DNA of 64,000 nt from an uncultured Shewanella sp. (GTDB lineage: Bacteria > Pseudomonadota > Gammaproteobacteria > Enterobacterales > Shewanellaceae), in contig NZ_CANMIO010000003.1 of NCBI RefSeq assembly GCF_947497935.1, forward strand, positions 248,001 through 312,000, in the 5' to 3' direction. The position numbers and the translations under genes are program-made. Below the pieces are notes generated by a model. That model had not been told where the DNA came from. It saw only the letters and a list, made by a program, of their open reading frames with translations, and did not search any database. Every line of letters starts with the position of its first letter. Position 1 is the first letter of the stretch. Shown in pieces: positions 37,739-47,462 of the stretch.

Positions 37739-38728
37739 GTGTTCTATTTAAAAGGCCTAAAAAAGAGCCATCGAATAAGTCGCCTATTACAAATCATGAT
37801 TGCGATCGCTTTATTCATCGGTCTCGATCAGTTGTGGGAAACTAGCCTACTACAAGGACAGCAGCTTCTAAAGTCCCAAACAGAAAAGATGGCGAGATTG
37901 CTGGTACAACAAACAGCTTATGGTGCCGCCCCCGCGCTACAGTTAGAAAATGATGAGCAGCTACAATGGCTTGCTCAAGCATTAGTGTTAGACCCTAAAG
38001 TGATGTCAGCCACCATCTTCAGTGAAGACGGCGTAAGGCTATCATTCGCCCAAAGCGTCATAGACGAAGAGCTAGAGCCTGATTCTGAAGAGCTCACTAC
38101 TATTTTGCAGCAATACCCGCCCTATGTTGAAGCAGTCTCTCAAGATGGTAAGAACTTAGGCTATGTAGAGGTGCGTTTAGAGCCAAAATACTTCTTTAAT
38201 GAGATAAAAGAAGCTCACCATATCAACATGGAACAGCAACAGATGATGCTGCTGATTGCTGGCCTTATCGGCATGTTACTATCGCGTGCACTGTCATTTA
38301 AACGTGCCGATTTTGATAGACGCAAAGCCAGAGTCAAACTTAGACAATTACTTGCCAAGAAGAATGAGAAAGCAGCTGCAAAAGCAGCTAAGAAACAGGC
38401 CGCTGCAGATAAGGAACAGGTTAAAAATGCTGAGTCTAGGAGTATTGCGGCATCCTATATCGAAGCCGAAGTTGAAACTAAACCCGAAGCAAAAGCAGAA
38501 AGTAGTGAAGCAGAAATCAAACCTGCTACGAAAGCTAAAGCAAAACCTAAATCTACGACAGCTACCGAAGCTAAACCTGCTACAAAAGCCAAGGCCGCGG
38601 CAAAAGCTAAGACTGAAGCAAAGCCTAAAGCAGCAGCGAAACCTAAAGCACCTGTGAAGCCAAAATCAAAAGCAGCATCAAAGCCCAAGGCCGCACCCAA
38701 GACAGGGCCAAAGGACGAGGTTGAATAG
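37739..38728 (+). CDS. smp: Smp (YtjB/AhpA) membrane protein with Lys/Ala-rich tail
   Basis: 329 residues; E. coli Smp is 214. Two membrane segments (~14-30 and ~168-184) flank a periplasmic domain of ~130 residues, as in YtjB. The extra length is a cytoplasmic tail of about 130 residues, almost only Lys, Ala, Pro and Glu with repeated KAKAKPK and KAAAKPKA patterns, resembling histone-H1-like tails. GTG start at 37739. serB is divergent with 78 bp between; the same pairing occurs in E. coli. Function of the tail unknown; nucleic-acid or membrane binding is possible. Confidence 0.85.
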   Translation: MFYLKGLKKSHRISRLLQIMIAIALFIGLDQLWETSLLQGQQLLKSQTEKMARLLVQQTAYGAAPALQLENDEQLQWLAQALVLDPKVMSATIFSEDGVRLSFAQSVIDEELEPDSEELTTILQQYPPYVEAVSQDGKNLGYVEVRLEPKYFFNEIKEAHHINMEQQQMMLLIAGLIGMLLSRALSFKRADFDRRKARVKLRQLLAKKNEKAAAKAAKKQAAADKEQVKNAESRSIAASYIEAEVETKPEAKAESSEAEIKPATKAKAKPKSTTATEAKPATKAKAAAKAKTEAKPKAAAKPKAPVKPKSKAASKPKAAPKTGPKDEVE

Positions 38729-38736
38729 CTAAAAAC

Positions 38737-38765
38737 AAAAACGGACGCATAAGCGTCCGTTTTTT
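38737..38765. terminator. Bidirectional terminator between smp and deoD
   Basis: AAAAACGGACGC/GCGTCCGTTTTTT stem with an ATAA loop. Confidence 0.9.
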
Positions 38766-38798
38766 CATACTGCAGTCTGTAACTGCAAAGCGTTACAA

Positions 38799-39509
38799 TT
38801 ACAGAGTAATTGCAGCTTCTAGAGTCATTTCAATCATTTCGTTGAATGTTGTTTGACGCTCATCAGAAGTCGTCTTTTCGCCTGTACGGATATGATCAGA
38901 TACAGTAACAACACACAATGCTTTAGCACCGAACTCTTTAGCTACGCCGTATAAACCAGCAGCTTCCATTTCGACACCTAGCACGTCCATCTTTTCCATC
39001 ACGTCAAACATTTCTGGATCTGGCGTGTAGAATAGGTCAGCAGAGAAAACGTTACCTACGCGGTACTTAGTCCCTTTTGCTTCAGCAGCTTTAACTACTG
39101 CGCTTAGTAGACCGTAATCACAGATAGCTGCGAAGTCTTGGCCACGGAAACGTAAACGGTTAGTTTGTGAATCAGTACAAGCACCCATACCGATGATCAC
39201 GTCACGTACTTTAACGTCAGTGCTGATCGCGCCACAAGTACCCACGCGGATTAGGTTCTTAACACCGTAATCTTTGATCAACTCAGTTGCATAGATTGAG
39301 CAAGATGGGATACCCATGCCTGAACCCATAACAGAGATACGAACGCCTTTGTAAGTACCAGTGAAACCTAGCATGTTACGTACGTCAGTGACTTGCTCAA
39401 CGTTCTCTAGGAAAGTTTCAGCAATGTACTTTGCACGTAGTGGATCGCCTGGAAATAGAACTGTATCGCCAAATGCACCGTCTACGGCATTAATGTGTGG
39501 TGTAGCCAT
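38799..39509 (-). CDS. deoD: Purine nucleoside phosphorylase DeoD
   Basis: 236 residues, hexameric PNP family. Starts [43 protein letters not shown] and MSD-like [10 protein letters not shown], then VVTVSDHI with the catalytic aspartate. It splits purine (deoxy)nucleosides into base and pentose-1-phosphate. Last gene of the deo block; 98 bp after deoB. Confidence 0.96.
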   Translation of the reverse strand: MATPHINAVDGAFGDTVLFPGDPLRAKYIAETFLENVEQVTDVRNMLGFTGTYKGVRISVMGSGMGIPSCSIYATELIKDYGVKNLIRVGTCGAISTDVKVRDVIIGMGACTDSQTNRLRFRGQDFAAICDYGLLSAVVKAAEAKGTKYRVGNVFSADLFYTPDPEMFDVMEKMDVLGVEMEAAGLYGVAKEFGAKALCVVTVSDHIRTGEKTTSDERQTTFNEMIEMTLEAAITL

Positions 39510-39607
39510 CAGAATAACCCCTATTTATATTTTTAGACCGTTGTATCAACATAGTCTTGTTTGCTAGTGGCTCAATCTGAGCCACCAAATTCAAATTTGT
39601 TTACAGC

Positions 39608-40825
39608 TTAACGAATAAAAGATTCGCCATATGCCATCGGCTCAAGCTTAAAGTAGCTCGCGATAGACTGACCCATATCAGCAAAACTGTTACGTAGTCC
39701 TAATGAGCCAGCTTCTAGACCCGCACCATATGCAAGAACCGGTACACGCTCACGTGTATGGTCACTACCAGGCCAAGTTGGGTCACAACCGTGGTCAGCA
39801 GTCAGTAGTAAGAAGTCGTCTTCATCCAGCAGTGCTAAGATCTCAGGTAGACGGGAGTCGAAGTACTCAAGACTACGTGCGTAACCTGCAACATCACGGC
39901 GGTGACCATAATGCGAGTCAAAATCAACGAAGTTTGTAAACACAATCGTGTTATCGCCAGCAAGCTTCACTTGCTCTAAGGTCGCATCAAACAGCGCCTC
40001 TAGGCCTGTCGCTTTCACTTTCTTAGTGATACCACAATGGGCGTAAATGTCGGCAATCTTACCCACACTCACCACTTCACCACCGGCGGCTTTTAGCTTA
40101 TCCAGTACCGTTGGTGCTGGTGGTTCAACTGCGTAATCACGGCGGTTGCCTGTTCGCTCAAAACTTCCAGGACCTGTACCCACAAATGGACGCGCAATCA
40201 CACGACCAATATTGTAATCAGCAAGCTCTTCACGGGCAATAATGCAAAGCTCGTATAATTTTTCAAGTCCAAAGCTTTCTTCATGACAAGCAATCTGGAA
40301 TACCGAGTCCGCAGAAGTATAAAAAATAGGCTTGCCGGTGCGCATATGCTCCTCGCCAAGCTCATCTAAAATCACTGTTCCTGAAGAGTGACAGTTACCT
40401 AGAAACTCAGTTAAACCTGCACGAGCTAAAATTTTATCAGTTAGCGCTTGTGGGAAAGAGTTTGTCAGCTCGCTAAAGTAGCCCCATTCGTAAAGAACAG
40501 GTACGCCAGCCATTTCCCAATGCCCACTAGGTGTGTCTTTGCCAGAGCTTAGTTCATCAGCGTGACCATAAGCACCAATCACTTCTACATCGTCACCAAA
40601 ACCTGCTGGGAATTCACCCGTGCTTTCTTTCGAAGCATGGCCAAGGCCTAAACGCGCCAAATTAGGCAGCTTTAATGGACCTTCACGGCCATCATTTGCT
40701 TTACCTTCAGCACATGCCTTTGCAATATGACCAAAAGTGTTAGAACCCACATCACCGAAAGCTTCGGCATCGTGCGCTGCGCCAACGCCGAAAGAATCCA
40801 GCATCATGATTATAGTACGTTTCAT
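39608..40825 (-). CDS. deoB: Phosphopentomutase DeoB
   Basis: 405 residues from the ATG at 40825, the start shared by the family ([20 protein letters not shown]) and 13 bp after the deoA stop; the frame extends upstream inside deoA. Alkaline-phosphatase superfamily metal sites: D in [14 protein letters not shown], and [19 protein letters not shown]. It converts (deoxy)ribose-1-phosphate to the 5-phosphate for DeoC. Confidence 0.96.
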   Translation of the reverse strand: MKRTIIMMLDSFGVGAAHDAEAFGDVGSNTFGHIAKACAEGKANDGREGPLKLPNLARLGLGHASKESTGEFPAGFGDDVEVIGAYGHADELSSGKDTPSGHWEMAGVPVLYEWGYFSELTNSFPQALTDKILARAGLTEFLGNCHSSGTVILDELGEEHMRTGKPIFYTSADSVFQIACHEESFGLEKLYELCIIAREELADYNIGRVIARPFVGTGPGSFERTGNRRDYAVEPPAPTVLDKLKAAGGEVVSVGKIADIYAHCGITKKVKATGLEALFDATLEQVKLAGDNTIVFTNFVDFDSHYGHRRDVAGYARSLEYFDSRLPEILALLDEDDFLLLTADHGCDPTWPGSDHTRERVPVLAYGAGLEAGSLGLRNSFADMGQSIASYFKLEPMAYGESFIR

Positions 40826-40838
40826 AAACGGTGCTCCG

Positions 40839-42170
40839 TTACAGATCTGACTCGCGAATATAACGATATATTTCCGGAGTTGTTTCTGGTTTGCTGTCGC
40901 CAATATGAATCGCTTTTTTCACTGCAGCTTCCGCTTCAGCAAAGGCGCTTTCAGATTGGGCGTGAATAAACGCAATAGGTTGCTCAGGGCTAATCTCGTC
41001 ACCTAGTGCGCAAACTTTAGAAAGTCCGACACTGTAATCGAGAGCATCACCAGGCTTGCGGCGACCGCCGCCCAAGGTCACTACTGCAAGTCCGAGTTCA
41101 CGGGTGTCCATTGCCGAAGCAAAACCGGATCTATCCGCGTAAACAGGACGAATAATTTGCGAATCAGGCAGGTACTTACTGTAGTTCTCAACGAAATCAG
41201 CTGGACCACCTAAACCTGAAACCATACGACCGAAAATCTCTGCCGCTTTTCCGTTATCCAGTACCGCATTTAATTTGGCTCGTGCATCGGCTTCGCTATT
41301 TGCGATACCGCCAAGCTGCAGCATTTCAGCGCACAGTCCCATAGTCACTTCATAGAGACGAGGGTTACGGTAAGCGCCTGTCATAAAGTCGATCGCTTCT
41401 TTCACTTCGACTGCGTTACCCGCACATGACGCCAATACTTGGTTCATATCAGTAAGTAATGCCGTAGTCTTAGTGCCAGCACCATTAGCAACTGCAGTAA
41501 TACTGCGCGCTAACTCTTCTGAAGCTTCATAGGTTGGCATAAATGCGCCACTACCGACCTTAACGTCCATGGCTAATGCATCTAGACCCGCGGCAAGCTT
41601 TTTAGAAAGAATGGAAGCTGTGATTAAAGAGATGGACTCAACCGTTGCGGTATTATCACGAATTGAATAGAAACGCTTATCGGCTGGAACCAGATCGCCC
41701 GTTTGACCAATAATGGCCACGCCCGCCTCTTTTACTACCTTGCGAAACAGTGCGCTGTCTGGCTCGGTATTATAACCTGGAATGGCATCAAACTTATCGA
41801 GCGTACCACCGGTATGGCCAAGGCCACGACCCGAGATCATTGGTACATATCCACCACAAGCTGCAGCCATAGGGCCTAACATCAAACTAATGACATCCCC
41901 CACACCGCCGGTTGAGTGCTTATCGATAATTGGACCGTTAAGATCCAATGACTGCCAGTTGAGAACTGTGCCGGAGTCACGCATCGCCGTGGTTAACGCA
42001 ATACGCTCATCCATGTTCATGTCATTGAAATAGACCGCCATGCCTAAGGCTGCGATCTGACCTTCTGAAACAGTATTGTTGGTGATCCCTTTGACGAAGA
42101 ATTGGATTTCTTCAGTCGAAAGAGCCTCAGCATTACGTTTTTTACGAATAATTTCTTGAGCTAAAAACAT
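40839..42170 (-). CDS. deoA: Thymidine phosphorylase DeoA
   Basis: 443 residues. Signature [13 protein letters not shown] for phosphate binding, [16 protein letters not shown] and [10 protein letters not shown]-terminal PYNP domain. It phosphorolyses thymidine and deoxyuridine. Preceded by a 162-bp gap with a CRP-like site, so it may have its own promoter in addition to read-through from deoC. Confidence 0.96.
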   Translation of the reverse strand: MFLAQEIIRKKRNAEALSTEEIQFFVKGITNNTVSEGQIAALGMAVYFNDMNMDERIALTTAMRDSGTVLNWQSLDLNGPIIDKHSTGGVGDVISLMLGPMAAACGGYVPMISGRGLGHTGGTLDKFDAIPGYNTEPDSALFRKVVKEAGVAIIGQTGDLVPADKRFYSIRDNTATVESISLITASILSKKLAAGLDALAMDVKVGSGAFMPTYEASEELARSITAVANGAGTKTTALLTDMNQVLASCAGNAVEVKEAIDFMTGAYRNPRLYEVTMGLCAEMLQLGGIANSEADARAKLNAVLDNGKAAEIFGRMVSGLGGPADFVENYSKYLPDSQIIRPVYADRSGFASAMDTRELGLAVVTLGGGRRKPGDALDYSVGLSKVCALGDEISPEQPIAFIHAQSESAFAEAEAAVKKAIHIGDSKPETTPEIYRYIRESDL

Positions 42171-42262
42171 GTACTACCTCCAAGAGTGTAACTGAATTTC
42201 TATTAAATAGTATTTTCAGTTATCAATCCGCTAAAGCGAATCAAAAGTCGTAATATTGTTAC

Positions 42263-42308
42263 ATACTAACGAACTTTTGATACACCTAATTAGATTTAGA
42301 TCACACTT
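42263..42308 (-). promoter_or_regulatory. CRP-like class II promoter of deoA
   Basis: On the minus strand AAGTGTGATCTAAATCTAATTA (42287-42308 on the plus strand; shown in two parts as AAGTGTGATCT and AAATCTAATTA) matches the 22-bp CRP consensus at 17 positions. An 18-bp gap separates it from TAGTAT, a possible -10 (42263-42268), placing the CRP centre near -41. Confidence 0.5.
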
Positions 42309-42332
42309 AACAACAAGTTTAATCTTTAAAGG

Positions 42333-43106
42333 TTAGTAACCCTGTGCACCTTGTGGTGCATCGCCTAGCTCAAGTGTATGAAGTAGGTTGGTTAGCAGGC
42401 TTGAAGCGCCGAAACGGAATGTCGCTGGAGTCGCCCAGTCATCACCTAGAAGACGAGCCGCAACGCCCAAGAACTCAGCTGCAGCTTCTGCGTCTTTTAC
42501 GCCGCCAGCAGGCTTAAAGCCAACCTTAGGGTTCTTTTCGCTGATCACTGTCATCATGATCTCAGCCGCTTCTAGAGTCGCGTTAACAGCAACTTTACCT
42601 GTAGATGTCTTGATAAAGTCTGCACCAGCATCGATAGATAGCTCAGATGCCTTACGAATAAGAGCTGGGTCTGCTAACACGCCAGATTCGATGATAACTT
42701 TTAGGATTGCATCTTCACCACAAGCTTCTTTACAGGCTTTAACTAGCTCGAAACCTACAGTTTCGTTGTCTTCCATTAGTGCGCGGTATGGGAATACTAC
42801 GTCAACTTCATCCGCGCCGTAAGCAACAGCAGCGCGAGTCTCTAATACTGCGATAGCAATATCGTCGTTACCGTGTGGGAAGTTGGTCACAGTTGCGATC
42901 TTGATATCGTCACCACCGATTTCATTCAATGTTTTACGCGCAATAGGAATGAAGCGAGGGTAAATACAGATAGCAGCAGTATCGCCAGCTGGAGTCTTAG
43001 CCTTATGACAAAGGTCTATCACCTTCTGATCTGTGTCATCGTCATTTAGGGTAGTAAGATCCATTAAACTAATGGCTTGTTGTGCTGCTTTTTTTAAGTC
43101 GCTCAT
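42333..43106 (-). CDS. deoC: Deoxyribose-phosphate aldolase DeoC
   Basis: 257 residues from the ATG at 43106 (CGGAGAG ahead of it; E. coli has 259 residues with the same [12 protein letters not shown] start). Active-site residues: Asp in EVDVVFPY, Schiff-base Lys in [11 protein letters not shown] and Lys in GFKPAGGV. It splits deoxyribose-5-phosphate into glyceraldehyde-3-phosphate and acetaldehyde. First of the four deo genes. Confidence 0.96.
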   Translation of the reverse strand: MSDLKKAAQQAISLMDLTTLNDDDTDQKVIDLCHKAKTPAGDTAAICIYPRFIPIARKTLNEIGGDDIKIATVTNFPHGNDDIAIAVLETRAAVAYGADEVDVVFPYRALMEDNETVGFELVKACKEACGEDAILKVIIESGVLADPALIRKASELSIDAGADFIKTSTGKVAVNATLEAAEIMMTVISEKNPKVGFKPAGGVKDAEAAAEFLGVAARLLGDDWATPATFRFGASSLLTNLLHTLELGDAPQGAQGY

Positions 43107-43670
43107 AATAGCTCTCCGAGAAAGATTCAAATTATTAATTTAAAACAGAAAAATATCGCACGGCGATGCCTTGAACTGGCTTATTTTGATTATTGTTATG
43201 GGCCGGGCCTTCGGGCATTGCCGAATATATGTTTAACGCCTTACAGACTCTAAACACAAAAAACAATTCAAGTATCCAACGTTGTTAACTCCAATGAGCG
43301 CAACCATCCTGACACTAGTGCCACGACTTGAATCCATGAAGACCGGGAAGGGAGATTGATACTGCTTATTTCTACCTTTCCGCGAAAAATCCGTTTTAGC
43401 GCGTAATAAATCTTTTATAACTTTTGCAGTAACCTCCCCTATATAACTGCTTATAGGAGAAGAGTACTTAATACTTACCTAAACAAGCTGATTAGCTGAA
43501 TTCTTTTGATTGAGCATAATAAATAATAGCTGATGCTTAAGTAAAAATTAAGACGTTCACATTACCGTTTTCAATTAAAATTTTAAGGGTGTAATTTGCA
43601 GTAGTGAAGATTAGATAGAGCCGCGAATTTCGCGGCTCTGTCGTCTATTTACAATAGTTTTAAGCGATGC
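43107..43670. other. 564-bp intergenic upstream of deoC
   Basis: Long leader and promoter region of the deo genes. Includes a strong hairpin AGAGCCGCGAA/TTCGCGGCTCT (43617-43639) after tsx that lacks a T tract, an imperfect stem around 43434-43463, the palindrome CAACGTTG near 43278, and a single good CRP half (TAATGTGA on the minus strand, near 43557-43564). No ORF. Confidence 0.6.
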
Positions 43671-44528
43671 TTAGAACTTGTAAGTAGCTGTGAAGTAGTG
43701 TGCAAAACCTGTTGATTCTAGACCGAAAGTACCGTCATCTTTAAGAAGGTATACGTCTTGGTATGCCTTTAGACCGTAACCTAGAGCATAGTTCTCTGAG
43801 TGCCAGTGTAGACCGAAGTATGCAGCACCACCACTAGAAGTGAAGGTAGTGTTCAGGAAGTCACCGTTGTCATCGTAAGCTTTAACTTCGTCAGCACCAA
43901 ACTGGTAATCGACATAACCCTGGAAAGAGATGAATGAACCGTTGTCGAAGTTAACAACTGGCTTGAACCAGTTCATAGAGAATTGGTAACCGTTCCAGTC
44001 TTTAGCATTCATATCGTAGTATGAGTAAAGGTTCATGCCAGTTTTACCTAACCATGGAACCATTACGTCAGCACCAATACCAACTGAAGCATTGTTAACA
44101 TCTTCACCGATAATACCGCCACCCCAGTTAAATAGAGTTGAGATATAAACTTCTTGGATAGGACCAGCTGATAGATCCCAACCTGTCATCGCATCGATAG
44201 AGAAACGAGGAGCAAACTTCATGAACATCTTGCTCTTGTTTGCGCCAACAGCTTTGTCACCTGAGCTGCTAGTTGTTAAGTTGAACACGTCAACGTAACC
44301 GTATAGGTCAACGATACCAGCGCGGCCGCCGAATTCCATTTCTAGGTAGTCATGTCCGCCATCATCAGCGTCAGAACGTGGAAGCTCGTTTACAGCGTAC
44401 ATTGCGTTGAACTGCATCCAGCTGTAATCGCCAGCGCGTAGATCAGTACGGTCAGCAGCGAATGTAGGTGCAGACATAGTTGCAGCAACAGCTGTAGCTG
44501 CTAGTGCTAAAGTTTTAACGTTTTTCAT
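43671..44528 (-). CDS. tsx: Tsx-like outer-membrane nucleoside channel
   Basis: 285 residues from ATG 44528, second of two adjacent ATGs after GGGG; it gives a clear signal peptide (MKNVKTLALAATAVAATMSA, cut after TFAA). The mature part is a beta-barrel starting DRTDLRAGDYSWMQFNAMYAVN with GGRAGIVDLYGYVDVFNL, as in Tsx/OmpK nucleoside-specific channels, and ends in phenylalanine (FTATYKF). Its place between nupC and deoC supports nucleoside uptake. The frame extends upstream to 44603, which would lose the signal peptide. Confidence 0.88.
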   Translation of the reverse strand: MKNVKTLALAATAVAATMSAPTFAADRTDLRAGDYSWMQFNAMYAVNELPRSDADDGGHDYLEMEFGGRAGIVDLYGYVDVFNLTTSSSGDKAVGANKSKMFMKFAPRFSIDAMTGWDLSAGPIQEVYISTLFNWGGGIIGEDVNNASVGIGADVMVPWLGKTGMNLYSYYDMNAKDWNGYQFSMNWFKPVVNFDNGSFISFQGYVDYQFGADEVKAYDDNGDFLNTTFTSSGGAAYFGLHWHSENYALGYGLKAYQDVYLLKDDGTFGLESTGFAHYFTATYKF

Positions 44529-44601
44529 CATCAACCCCATTTTATTTATGGTTTGCCGCCCTTCTTTATGAAGAGTCAGCGTTTCTTTTTTTATGGCGCG
44601 C

Positions 44602-44629
44602 ATTTTACTTTATTTATGCCAAACTTCAA
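44602..44629 (-). promoter_or_regulatory. Sigma-70-like promoter of tsx
   Basis: On the minus strand TTGAAG (44624-44629), a 16-bp spacer and TAAAAT (44602-44607). Two direct repeats TGTTCG lie just upstream (see separate feature). Confidence 0.55.
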
Positions 44630-44648
44630 CAGTATTAATGTAAAAATG

Positions 44649-44675
44649 CGAACACTAAGTTTTAACATTCGAACA
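44649..44675 (-). repeat. Direct repeat pair upstream of tsx promoter
   Basis: TGTTCG on the minus strand at 44649-44654 and 44670-44675, exactly 21 bp apart (two helical turns). Candidate operator; the regulator is unknown, CytR-like being one option. Confidence 0.4.
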
Positions 44676-44827
44676 ACTTTATGATTTTAAGGCAGTAAGT
44701 GCTGCTTTATCACTCTTATTGTTGTTTTTAAGCCGAAAGAACCCCTAACCATAGTTATTGATCATTTCAACGAATGTCTAGTTTGGAAAACGATTGACTT
44801 ACATATGTTTTAGCTTGACTAGAGCTA

Positions 44828-44858
44828 AAACAAAGACTGAGCCATATAGGCTCAGTCT
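44828..44858 (-). terminator. Rho-independent terminator of nupC
   Basis: On the minus strand AGACTGAGCC/GGCTCAGTCT, 10-bp stem with a 5-nt loop, followed by TTGTTTT. Confidence 0.85.
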
Positions 44859-44867
44859 AAAAGAGGC

Positions 44868-46127
44868 TTACAACGCTAGGAATAGACCCGCGATAGTTGC
44901 ACTCATTAAGTTAGCTAGAGAACCCGCGATAACCGCACGGATACCAAGCTTAGCTAGGTCATGACGACGAGTCGGAGCCATAGAACCTAGACCACCAAGT
45001 AGAATCGCGATTGAAGATAGGTTAGCGAAACCACATAGAGCGAAAGAGATAATCGCTTTAGTACGGTCACTCATTACTTGGCCCGTTGCTTCCACTAAGA
45101 TACCGCCATCAGCAACATCTTTTAGGTATGGAGCAAAGTTTAGGTAAGCAACAAACTCGTTAATAACAATCTTCTGACCGATGAAAGAACCAGCGACAAG
45201 TGCTTCGTTCCAAGGCACACCGATAAGGAACGCTAAAGGCATGAAGATATAACCTAGAATTAATTCTAGTGTTAAGCCTTCCATACCGAACCATCCACCA
45301 ACGCCACCGATGATGCCGTTGATCATAGCAATCAAACCAACGAAAGCTAGAAGCATTGCACCAACGTTTAGTGCTAGGTGCATACCAGATGAAGCACCCG
45401 CAGCCGCTGCGTCAAGAACGTTAGCAGGCTTATCAGGATCTTCTGGTAAGTCACTCATGTCGTTCTTAGCTTCTTCAGTTTCAGGATGCATTAGCTTAGC
45501 CATTAATAGACCAGCTGGTGCAGCCATGAATGAAGCGGCAACTAAGTATTCAATCGGTACACCCATCTGTGCGTAACCAGCCATAACTGAACCCGCGATA
45601 GATGCAAGACCACCAACCATGATTGCGAATAGCTCAGAGTTAGTCATCGTTGCGATAAACGGACGAACGACTAGTGGCGCTTCAGTTTGACCAACGAAGA
45701 TGTTAGCGGTTGCTGACATTGACTCAGTACGACTTGTGCCTAATGCTTTTTGTAGCGCACCACCGATAATACGGATGATCCACTGCATGATGCCTAAGTA
45801 ATAAAGAACTGCGATTAATGAAGAGAAGAAAACGATGATTGGTAGCACGTTAATGGCAAAAATAAAGCCAACTTTAAAGTTAGCTAAATCACCGAATAAG
45901 AAACCAATACCGTTTTGAGCGTATCCAATAACACTAGATACTGCGTCAGACACACTTTTCAGAATGTCTTTACCGACTGGAACATACAATACAAAACCAC
46001 CGAAAGCGGCCTGAATTGCTAATGCACCAAATACGGTACGCTTGTTAATTGCTTTTCTATTGTTTGATAACCCGAAGGCTATCGCTAGTAGGGTGACCAC
46101 CCCTACTAAACTCATTAAAATATCCAT
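44868..46127 (-). CDS. nupC: NupC-type concentrative nucleoside transporter (CNT family)
   Basis: 419 residues with about eight to ten membrane segments. CNT marks: [16 protein letters not shown] near residue 165 and [10 protein letters not shown] near 325, with the re-entrant loops that bind nucleoside and sodium or proton. Imports nucleosides across the inner membrane; next to tsx and the deo genes it completes the uptake route. The exact cotransported ion is not readable here. Confidence 0.93.
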   Translation of the reverse strand: MDILMSLVGVVTLLAIAFGLSNNRKAINKRTVFGALAIQAAFGGFVLYVPVGKDILKSVSDAVSSVIGYAQNGIGFLFGDLANFKVGFIFAINVLPIIVFFSSLIAVLYYLGIMQWIIRIIGGALQKALGTSRTESMSATANIFVGQTEAPLVVRPFIATMTNSELFAIMVGGLASIAGSVMAGYAQMGVPIEYLVAASFMAAPAGLLMAKLMHPETEEAKNDMSDLPEDPDKPANVLDAAAAGASSGMHLALNVGAMLLAFVGLIAMINGIIGGVGGWFGMEGLTLELILGYIFMPLAFLIGVPWNEALVAGSFIGQKIVINEFVAYLNFAPYLKDVADGGILVEATGQVMSDRTKAIISFALCGFANLSSIAILLGGLGSMAPTRRHDLAKLGIRAVIAGSLANLMSATIAGLFLAL

Positions 46128-46192
46128 TAACCATCACCCTATTGTTAATACTTTTTAATTATGTTGTTAACCAACCTTATTTTACGTTCCCG

Positions 46193-46237
46193 ATTATACC
46201 CGACCACGTTGCTAAAAGCGTCGTATTGATCAAATTT
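46193..46237 (-). promoter_or_regulatory. nupC promoter with CRP-like site near -41
   Basis: Perfect -10 TATAAT (46193-46198 as seen from the minus strand). The 22-bp element AAATTTGATCA/ATACGACGCTT (46216-46237) matches the CRP consensus at about 15 positions and is separated by 17 bp from the -10, giving class II activator geometry. Confidence 0.5.
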
Positions 46238-46306
46238 TTGAAGTTTTATTTCAATGATTTCGTTGGAATTTCTGGTGCGAGTAACATCTGTTTATATAGA
46301 AAAAAA

Positions 46307-47080
46307 TTAGAGGTCAAAGAGTTGCGAAACATTAAAGAACATCTGTTCTGAAATGCGAACGGCCGATTTTTTTTGTAAATTAGCTATTTTTCTGAGGATT
46401 TCAGGCAGGATTAGTGGGGTATTACGATTATTTCCACTGGATTTCGGTGCCATCGCAGGTGAATCTGTTTCTAAAATGAAGGACTCTAATGGCAGTTGGG
46501 CTACAGTTTCTTGTAATTTAGGTGCATGATCATTGAGTAATAGGCCGCCTATACCTAACTTGTAACCCAAGTTAACATACTGCCTCGCTAACTGTGGCCC
46601 ACCATAAAAGCCATGAATAACACCTTTTCTGCGTGGAGCCTCGGCTTTAAGGAGCTTTAGCGTGTCTTCATGAGCTTTAACGCAATGCATAATGAGAGGC
46701 AGATCAAACTCTTTAGCCAAACAGATTTGAGCTAAGAATAGATTCATTTGTGTTGTGAAATTACTTTTATGTAACTTATCTAGTCCACATTCGCCGAGAG
46801 CCACTAAACGGCTGTCATCCTTATAGCGTGTAAGTATTGCTCTTAGACCTGTCATGTTCGCTGTTGTTGCACTCTCGCTATACCAAGGATGAATTCCGAG
46901 TGCATAGTAGCAGTCATATTGCTTGGCAACTTCTATTTGTCTCAGCCAGTTCTCGGGGGAAACACCAGGGATCAACACATTTTCGATGCCTGCATTCCGC
47001 ATCTGTTGAAACAGAGTCCCCCTGTCTTCATCAAACTCGGGGAAATCTATATGAGCATGGCTATCGATAATGGGTTCCAT
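46307..47080 (-). CDS. TatD-family metal-dependent hydrolase
   Basis: 257 residues from the ATG at 47080, which has GAGG just upstream; a GTG at 47095 is possible. TatD motifs: IDSHAHIDFPEFDEDR with the HxH metal pair, GIHPWY, GECGLDK, MHCVKAH, HGFYGG and LETDSPAMAP. The family are 3'-5' DNA/RNA exonucleases or hydrolases. The protein is a shorter YjjV-like form. It follows the small DUF5363-like gene after 11 bp. Confidence 0.9.
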   Translation of the reverse strand: MEPIIDSHAHIDFPEFDEDRGTLFQQMRNAGIENVLIPGVSPENWLRQIEVAKQYDCYYALGIHPWYSESATTANMTGLRAILTRYKDDSRLVALGECGLDKLHKSNFTTQMNLFLAQICLAKEFDLPLIMHCVKAHEDTLKLLKAEAPRRKGVIHGFYGGPQLARQYVNLGYKLGIGGLLLNDHAPKLQETVAQLPLESFILETDSPAMAPKSSGNNRNTPLILPEILRKIANLQKKSAVRISEQMFFNVSQLFDL

Positions 47081-47091
47081 AAACCTCGCTT

Positions 47092-47319
47092 TCACTCCCT
47101 TATAGACTGGCTATGATGCAATTTGCTATCAGTTTTTCCCGTTGATGCTTCAATGACCGATTCTCTATCTCTCGGAGCAGATTCACACTTAAGCTTAGGA
47201 GCCGACTGAAACTCAGGATCTGTTAGACGAGGCGCACAGCTACGACGATTCTCCGGCGTTAACCCCATCGAATCACACCATTGAATGTATTTATACCAAA
47301 TAGCCCTAATTAGCTTCAT
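47092..47319 (-). CDS. Small DUF5363-like protein
   Basis: 75 residues from an ATG at 47319 preceded by a perfect GGAGG six nt away; the frame extends to 47373. The core WYKYIQWCDSMGLTPENRRS resembles the short DUF5363 family of gamma-proteobacteria. The last ~35 residues are polar and likely disordered. It is 11 bp upstream of tatD and probably co-transcribed. Function unknown. Confidence 0.6.
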   Translation of the reverse strand: MKLIRAIWYKYIQWCDSMGLTPENRRSCAPRLTDPEFQSAPKLKCESAPRDRESVIEASTGKTDSKLHHSQSIRE

Positions 47320-47413
47320 ATATTCCCTCCAGTTCACCTGTTTGAGTTTATCCCAACCTAGTGACCTTACCAATATAATTGAAGACCAAACAAACGTACC
47401 GAGATAAAAAGCA

Positions 47414-47438
47414 AAACCCCAGGCATGGCCTGGGGTTT
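47414..47438 (-). terminator. Terminator of prfC
   Basis: AAACCCCAGGC/GCCTGGGGTTT stem with ATG loop followed on the minus strand by TGCTTTTT, 25 nt past the prfC stop. Confidence 0.85.
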
Positions 47439-47462
47439 GAGTATTGAAGCTATAGATTTGGA

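Larger units (their letters stand above)
44529..44867. other. 339-bp intergenic between nupC and tsx
   Basis: Holds the tsx promoter, the TGTTCG repeat pair and the nupC terminator. No ORF. Confidence 0.6.

Noticed and set aside
38256..38700. Plus-frame and antisense ORFs over the smp tail
   Set aside because: Shadows created by the Lys/Ala repeat codons in the real frame.
46142..46351. 69-codon plus-strand ORF upstream of nupC
   Set aside because: Covers the nupC promoter and CRP-like site and the end of tatD; no coding features.
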